A DNA stretch of 42,085 bases from a bacterium (GTDB lineage Bacteria > Actinomycetota > UBA4738 > HRBIN12), in contig JAHEXX010000004.1 in NCBI GenBank assembly GCA_023251895.1, positions 1-42,085 of the forward strand, written 5' to 3'. The notes under the pieces are model-generated. The model saw only the letters and a list, made by a program, of their open reading frames with translations. It was not told the DNA's origin and did no database searches. Positions 37,169-42,085 of the stretch are shown piece by piece. Position numbers and translations under genes: made by a program. Position 1 is the first letter of the stretch. Each line of letters begins with the position of its first letter.

Positions 37169-38355
37169 GCGTCTCGCAGACGGTCGGAGGGCCCGATCAC
37201 CAGGACGTCCCACCCGGCCCTGGCCAGGGACAGGCGGGCCACCGAGGCGCGGCCCTCGAGTTGGGCCTGCCGCTCGGGCGGCAGGCTGTTGGGGTCGATG
37301 GGGTACACGAGCACCGCGATCTTCGGGCCGAAGGCGGTTCCGGTGCGGGTCAGGGAGGCAAGCTCGGCTGGCGGGGGAGGACCGCTCACAACGACCAGCA
37401 CCGTGTCGGGAGACGACCGCGACCGAAGGCGCATGAGTGCGGTCGATAGCGATCGCCCAGCGTAGTGGCTGAGCCCAGTGAGCTGGTCCAGGAGGTCCTC
37501 CTCCGTGACGTTCGTCGGTGGGTGCTGCGCGCTGGCGAACTGGAGGGAGAAGCCCACCTCGGACAGGAAGAGGCTAAGCGACGCGGCCGCCGACACGGCC
37601 TTCTCGAAGGCGGGCGTGTGGATCTCTCCCAGGGCCGACTGCCGGTTGTCCAGGAAGATCATGCCGGAGGCTCGACGGGATGATTCGTCCTGGCGGATCA
37701 TCAGCTGTCCGGTGCGGGCCACGCTCCGCCAGTGGATGCGTCGCAGGTCGTCACCCTCCTGGTACTGGCGCATCGTGAAGAACTCCTCCCCCGTGCGGAG
37801 AAGGTGCCGGGCGATGGACAGGCCAGGGCCGGTGCCATGCGCCGACTCCTGTTCGCCGGTCAGTCGCTCCACCTCCGGTCTAACCAGCAGCTGGTCTCGC
37901 TCGTCGAACAACAACCGGAGCTTGGTGAGGGCGAACGGGTCGGACAGGTCGGCCGTCAAAGGCCCGAGGTGATAGGTGCCACGGACGTGGGGTAACAGGG
38001 TGTAAGAGACCCGCTGCTTCCGACGCCCCGGCAAGCCCGCCAGGACCAACCGGGCCGGCCGTCCCAGCGCCGCGGGCAGCCGGTCCTCCAGCAACAGGAA
38101 CGAGGTGGAGGTGGGAGCGTGGTTCTCCATCTCGAGCTCGACGGACACGGGCTGGCCGGGCCTGACCCGGGCGTCGGATAGCCGGCGCGTCATGGTCAGA
38201 TGCTGCCGACCCCATCTGGCGAACACCCCGGCCGCGAAGGGGAGGGCGACCAGGCCCACGGCCACGATGTGCAAGGTCGGCGAGCCGACGAACCTGGCCA
38301 CGAGCCACAGCCCGATCCCAGCCACGAAGACCAGGACGCCGCGGCCCGAGGGCAA
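37117..38355 (-). CDS. DUF58 domain-containing protein
   Basis: HGTGPGLSIARHLLRTGEEFFTMRQYQEGDDLRRIHWRSVARTGQLMIRQDE (DUF58 signature). Confidence 0.9.
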   Translation of the reverse strand: MPSGRGVLVFVAGIGLWLVARFVGSPTLHIVAVGLVALPFAAGVFARWGRQHLTMTRRLSDARVRPGQPVSVELEMENHAPTSTSFLLLEDRLPAALGRPARLVLAGLPGRRKQRVSYTLLPHVRGTYHLGPLTADLSDPFALTKLRLLFDERDQLLVRPEVERLTGEQESAHGTGPGLSIARHLLRTGEEFFTMRQYQEGDDLRRIHWRSVARTGQLMIRQDESSRRASGMIFLDNRQSALGEIHTPAFEKAVSAAASLSLFLSEVGFSLQFASAQHPPTNVTEEDLLDQLTGLSHYAGRSLSTALMRLRSRSSPDTVLVVVSGPPPPAELASLTRTGTAFGPKIAVLVYPIDPNSLPPERQAQLEGRASVARLSLARAGWDVLVIGPSDRLRDAWRASLNQLPAATASLR

Positions 38356-38359
38356 GCTG

Positions 38360-39361
38360 CTACGCCTTTCCGCCCACGGGGACCGGGACCTCGGCCAGGA
38401 GCTCCTGGAGGATCGATCCGACGGAGCGCCCGCTCATCACGGCGTCGGCGGTGATGATCACGCGGTGGGTCAAGACCGGTTCGGTGAGGGACTTCACGTC
38501 GTCGGGGATCACATAGTCGCGCTGCTCGGCGGCGGCCGTGGCCCGCGACGCCCGCAGCAGCATGATGGAAGCCCGAGGGCTGGCCCCCAGGTACACGTCG
38601 GGGTGCTTCCGGGTGGCCTCGACGACGTCAACGATGTACTGCCGGATGGTGGGCGACACATGGACCAGCCGAGCCTGGTGGATCAGCTCGCCGACCCCCG
38701 GCGCGTCGGTCACCGGCTCAAGGTCGTTCAGGGTGGAGGCCACCCCGTGCGTGGCCAGGATCTCGGTCTCGACGTCCTTGGCCGGGTAGCCGATCGCGAT
38801 CCGCATCATGAATCGGTCGAGCTGGGCCTCGGGCAGCGGGTACGTGCCTTCGAGCTCGATGGGGTTCTGCGTGGCGATCACCATGAAAGGCGCCCCCAGA
38901 TGGTAGGTCTCGGCGTCGATCGTGACCTGCCGCTCTTCCATGCACTCCAGGAGGGCGGACTGGGTCTTCGGGCTGGCCCGGTTGATCTCGTCCGCCAGCA
39001 CGATGTTGGCGAAGATCGCCCCGGGCCTGAACTCGAAGTCACCGCGTTCCTGGCTGAACACGTTGACCCCCGTGATGTCGGTGGGCAGCAGGTCCGGGGT
39101 GAACTGGATCCGCCGGAACGAGCAGTCGATGGAACGAGCCAGCGCCTTGGCCAGCATGGTCTTGCCCACTCCCGGCACGTCCTCGATCAGGATGTGGCCC
39201 TCCGCGATCAGGCCCGCGAGCACCAGTCGGACCTCCCGGGACTTGCCCTGGATGACTCGCTCGATGTTCTGCTCGAGGTCTGTGAACCGCGATGCGAATC
39301 GCTGCCAGTCACCGGTTTCCGTGCGTGCTTCCACTCTCACCTCCCCACGCTCATCCCTCAT
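38360..39361 (-). CDS. MoxR-family AAA ATPase
   Basis: IEDVPGVGKTMLAKALARS (Walker A), ADEINRASPKTQSALLECMEERQVTID, ATQNPIELEGTYPLPEAQLDRFMMRI. Confidence 0.93.
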   Translation of the reverse strand: MRDERGEVRVEARTETGDWQRFASRFTDLEQNIERVIQGKSREVRLVLAGLIAEGHILIEDVPGVGKTMLAKALARSIDCSFRRIQFTPDLLPTDITGVNVFSQERGDFEFRPGAIFANIVLADEINRASPKTQSALLECMEERQVTIDAETYHLGAPFMVIATQNPIELEGTYPLPEAQLDRFMMRIAIGYPAKDVETEILATHGVASTLNDLEPVTDAPGVGELIHQARLVHVSPTIRQYIVDVVEATRKHPDVYLGASPRASIMLLRASRATAAAEQRDYVIPDDVKSLTEPVLTHRVIITADAVMSGRSVGSILQELLAEVPVPVGGKA

Positions 39362-39529
39362 CTTAGGTTCCCGTGACGGATACGGACAGGGGACCCCTCC
39401 GGCTCTACGACGCCCCTCGACCCGGGTCGGTTCCCGAGGCCTCACGCGATGCGGTGCTCCCCAGAAGCCTGGCAGGAAGAGCAGCGCGGCCAAGGCCGCC
39501 ACAGCGAGGGAGAAGGCTGCGGCCGATTG

Positions 39530-39716
39530 CGATGCGCGGCTCCTCGCTCAGGAGCTGCTTCATGGCGGCCCTCGCCTGCGACGAGAGGGCGCGAACGGTT
39601 CCCGGCCTGATGCGCAGGACGCGCCCGGCCCCCTCGGAGGTGTAGCCCTGCAGGTCGGCGAAGACCAGCGCGGCTCGCTAACGGGGGGTCAACTCGGCCC
39701 GGCGACATCCTCCCGC
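39530..39716 (-). pseudogene. ECF sigma factor region 4 remnant with nonsense codon
   Basis: Minus-strand reading RRAELTPR*RAALVFADLQGYTSEGAGRVLRIRPGTVRALSSQARAAMKQLLSEEPRIA. The TAG at 39679-39681 replaces the Gln expected in 'LTPRQRAALVLADL'. Confidence 0.6.
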
Positions 39717-39958
39717 TCAGGAGGGCGCAATCATTCCACGACGGGAGCGCCGAACGGGGGGAAGGCGGCGGGGCCAAACCCTGGGTGCCATCGGACGCCC
39801 CGCGCGGCCCCTTTTTCGCTACTTCCAGGCGTCCCAGCATGCCTGGGGCACGGACACCCGCCGCCTTGCATACGGATTACACCTCTGGTATTCGGGGGAT
39901 TCAAGCACCCCGCCTCAGTTTCCCAGGCACGCGCCGTATACTCGCAACCGACCCGCCC

Positions 39959-40441
39959 ATGGGAAGAGCGCTCGTCCTCAACGTCTCGGACCAGCCTCTG
40001 GCAGTGGTCACTGCCAGGAGGGCGGTTGTGCTCGTCCTCAAGGACAAGGCCGAGGTCGTCGTCCCAGACCATCAGGTGTTCCGCTCGGAGCGGCTCCGGA
40101 TGGACGCGCCGTCGGTCGTGCGCCTCCGATACTTCGTGAAGGTCCCCTACAAGGCCCACGCCGCGCTGACCCGCCGGGCGGTGTTCGCCAGGGACATGTG
40201 GATCTGCCAGTACTGCGCCGCCCCGGCCGAGAACCTCGACCACGTGGTGCCCCGATCCCGCGGCGGTAGCCACACCTGGGACAACGTCGTCGCCGCATGC
40301 CGTCGCTGCAACTCGCGCAAGGAGAACCGGGAGCCGCACGAGGCCGGCCTCAAGCTCGCGCGGAGGCCCTTCGCGCCGCCGGACGGGTTCCGCCTGTCGC
40401 TCGGGCAACTCGAGCCCGCCTGGGAGCCATTCCTCGCCTGA
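39959..40441 (+). CDS. HNH endonuclease
   Basis: RRAVFARDMWICQYCAAPAENLDHVVPRSRGGSHTWDNVVAACRRCNSRKENREP; -10-like TATACT at 39937-39942. Confidence 0.92.
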   Translation: MGRALVLNVSDQPLAVVTARRAVVLVLKDKAEVVVPDHQVFRSERLRMDAPSVVRLRYFVKVPYKAHAALTRRAVFARDMWICQYCAAPAENLDHVVPRSRGGSHTWDNVVAACRRCNSRKENREPHEAGLKLARRPFAPPDGFRLSLGQLEPAWEPFLA

Positions 40442-40500
40442 TCGGCGGGAACCTACCTTTCCCCGCCTCCAATTCCACGGTTGTTATTCGAGCATGCCTC

Positions 40501-40545
40501 TTGACTGGGTGGAGTGCCAGTGGCATAAACGTGGGGCTTAGTGGA
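40501..40545 (+). promoter_or_regulatory. mraZ promoter with MraZ-box direct repeats
   Basis: -35 TTGACT (40501-40506), 17 nt, -10-like CATAAA (40524-40529). GTGG repeats start at 40509, 40520, 40531 and 40541 (11/11/10-bp period). Confidence 0.72.
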
Positions 40546-40562
40546 GGAGAAGGGGAGGACGC

Positions 40563-40997
40563 GTGGCCGGACTGCTCGGCACGCACAGCTATCAGCTCGA
40601 CCCCAAAGGCAGGGTCTCCTTGCCCGCGCGGTTCCGAGAGGCGTTCGCCGACGGCGCCTACCTTACTCTCGGGCAGGACGGGTGCTTGTTCTGCTTCCCC
40701 AGGGCCGAATGGGAGCTGCGCAGTAGTGAGGTCCGCTCCGCCCCTCTCCCCGACAGCGAGGGCCGGGCCTACGCGCGGATGTTCTTCGGGAACGCCGAAG
40801 CCGTCGAGCTCGATGCCCAGGGCCGGCTGGTGGTGCCGCAGCGCCTGCGCGCCCAGGTCGGGCTCGGGAAGGAGGTCGTCGTGGTGGGCGTCGACGACCG
40901 GATGGAGATCTGGGATCGGGAGACCCACGAGCGGTACCTCGAGGCCTTCGGCGGCGCGTACCAGGCGGGAACGCTGTACCCGAGGACGGCGGGATGA
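40563..40997 (+). CDS. mraZ: Transcriptional regulator MraZ
   Basis: MAGLLGTHSYQLDPKGRVSLPARFREAF...VELDAQGRLVVPQRLRAQVGL. Confidence 0.93.
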   Translation: MAGLLGTHSYQLDPKGRVSLPARFREAFADGAYLTLGQDGCLFCFPRAEWELRSSEVRSAPLPDSEGRAYARMFFGNAEAVELDAQGRLVVPQRLRAQVGLGKEVVVVGVDDRMEIWDRETHERYLEAFGGAYQAGTLYPRTAG

Positions 40998-41110
40998 GGG
41001 GGTCGCTGTCCCGAGAGGTCCGCCAGAGCCTCTCGCTCCTGTTCGGCTCGGCGTTGACCCTCGGGCTGTGGGTGGGGCTCGCGCTCCTGGTCGTGCGGCT
41101 CCTTGGATGA
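40994..41110 (+). CDS. Small single-span membrane protein (38 aa)
   Basis: MRGSLSREVRQSLSLLFGSALTLGLWVGLALLVVRLLG*; ATGA overlap with mraZ; below the ORF-track size cutoff. Confidence 0.6.
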   Translation: MRGSLSREVRQSLSLLFGSALTLGLWVGLALLVVRLLG

Positions 41111-41975
41111 GGTCGTGGAGGAAGACGTTGCACATGCGCCGGTCATGGTGGAACAGGTGATCGGGTTCCTGGGGGGCAGGGGAACCGTGATCGACATGAC
41201 CCTCGGGGCCGGCGGCCACGCCGAGGCGATCCTCGAGTCCGGGACGGGACTGGTGCTCGGTGTGGACCGGGATCGGGAGGCGGTCGAGCTGGCCTCGTCG
41301 CGGCTGGCGCGCTTCGGCGCGCGGTTCCGGGCCGTGCGGGCCCGGTTCTCCGATGTCCCTCTGCCCGAGGGCGTCGACGGGATCCTCTACGACCTCGGCG
41401 TCAGCTCGATGCAGCTCGGCCGGGCCGAGCGGGGCTTCGGCTACCGGGTGTCCGGACCGTTGGACATGCGTATGGGGGAGGAGGGGCCGAGCGCTCGGGA
41501 GCTCGTCAACGAAGCTCCCGAGGGTGAGCTCGCCCGCATCATCTCCGAGTACGGACAGGAGCGCCGGGCCAGGCGCGTGGCATCGGCCATCGTGCGGGCG
41601 AGGGCCCGCCGTCCGATCGAGACCACCGACGAGCTGGCCCGCGTGGTCGCGGGCGCCGTGGGCGGGCGGCGGGGAGGCCCCCATCCCGCACGCCGCACGT
41701 TCCAGGCGCTCCGCATCGCGGTCAACCGGGAGCTCGAGGAGCTCGCCGCCTCCCTGCCTCGGGCGGCGGGCGCCCTTGCTCCCGGTGGCCGCGTCGTGGT
41801 CATCGCGTACCACTCGCTGGAGGACCGCATCGTGAAGAGGTTCTTCCTGGGGGAGCCCTCCCTCGCCGTCCTCACCAAGTCGCCGCTGCGGCCCGATGAG
41901 GCGGAGGTTGCGGTCAACCCGCGGGCACGCGCCGCGAAGCTCCGTGCGGCGGAACGAGTCGTGGAAGCCGCGTGA
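41103..41975 (+). CDS. rsmH: 16S rRNA (cytosine1402-N4)-methyltransferase
   Basis: HAPVMVEQVIGFLGGRGTVIDMTLGAGGHAEAIL, GILYDLGVSSMQLGRAERGFGYRVSGPLDMRM, ARRTFQALRIAVNRELEEL, VVIAYHSLEDRIVKRFF. Start may be GTG 41115. Confidence 0.94.
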   Translation: MDEVVEEDVAHAPVMVEQVIGFLGGRGTVIDMTLGAGGHAEAILESGTGLVLGVDRDREAVELASSRLARFGARFRAVRARFSDVPLPEGVDGILYDLGVSSMQLGRAERGFGYRVSGPLDMRMGEEGPSARELVNEAPEGELARIISEYGQERRARRVASAIVRARARRPIETTDELARVVAGAVGGRRGGPHPARRTFQALRIAVNRELEELAASLPRAAGALAPGGRVVVIAYHSLEDRIVKRFFLGEPSLAVLTKSPLRPDEAEVAVNPRARAAKLRAAERVVEAA

Positions 41976-42085
41976 GCGCGCCGGCCAGCGCGCTGCCCAA
42001 CCCCGCACCGCAGCCGGTGCCCCGGCGCGCGCCGGCTCCGGACCGCCATCGCCGGCCGCAGCCGGCGCCCCGCGGGCGCGCGGCC
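41972..42085 (+). CDS. Start of a Pro/Ala-rich protein, possible FtsL-like N-terminus (truncated by window)
   Basis: GTGA overlap with the rsmH stop; reads MSAPASALPNPAPQPVPRRAPAPDRHRRPQPAPRGRAA...; FtsL position in the dcw cluster. Confidence 0.45.
   Translation, partial: MSAPASALPNPAPQPVPRRAPAPDRHRRPQPAPRGRAA

Noticed and set aside
34892-39361. Transglutaminase-DUF58-MoxR as a novel system
   Set aside because: This three-gene arrangement is a common, previously noted bacterial module; reported as features only.
40350-42008. 552-aa antisense ORF opposite mraZ/rsmH
   Set aside because: Antisense to conserved dcw genes; no domain recognised.

Overview
This is a high-GC, actinobacterial-type chromosomal window. 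It mixes housekeeping loci with a partly decayed left end (about 1-8.3 kb).

Main blocks:
- An IS110-like transposase C-terminus at the left edge.
- nfo (endonuclease IV) coupled to a PASTA-type Ser/Thr kinase.
- Several disrupted genes and CpaF-like remnants.
- A pseudo-alpha/beta-hydrolase fused to an adenylate/guanylate cyclase.
- An ECF sigma factor coupled to a membrane-anchored beta-propeller protein.
- A TPP-riboswitch-controlled thiG-thiH-thiS-thiE operon.
- An AbiEi/AbiEii type IV toxin-antitoxin pair with a nested palindromic operator and an apparently leaderless start.
- A minus-strand cluster of a class-V aminotransferase, a GT-C-like membrane protein, a UDP-sulfoquinovose-synthase-like enzyme, a DUF2304-GT2 protein and a CDF-like protein.
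- Two perfect SOS (LexA) boxes, one controlling a DUF6504-like gene and one controlling a dnaE2-MFS-dinB operon.
- A transglutaminase/DUF58/MoxR module.
- An HNH endonuclease and the start of the dcw cluster (mraZ, a small transmembrane ORF, rsmH, an ftsL-like start).

The best candidates for something new are:
- the nested AbiE operator with a leaderless start;
- the SOS operon carrying an MFS transporter between two polymerases;
- the sulfoquinovose/lipid-linked glycan cluster;
- the catalytically dead hydrolase-cyclase fusion;
- several single-lesion pseudogenes that could be either real or assembly errors.

No tRNA, rRNA or CRISPR array was recognised. All calls were made by eye from the sequence and the ORF track; no database search was run.
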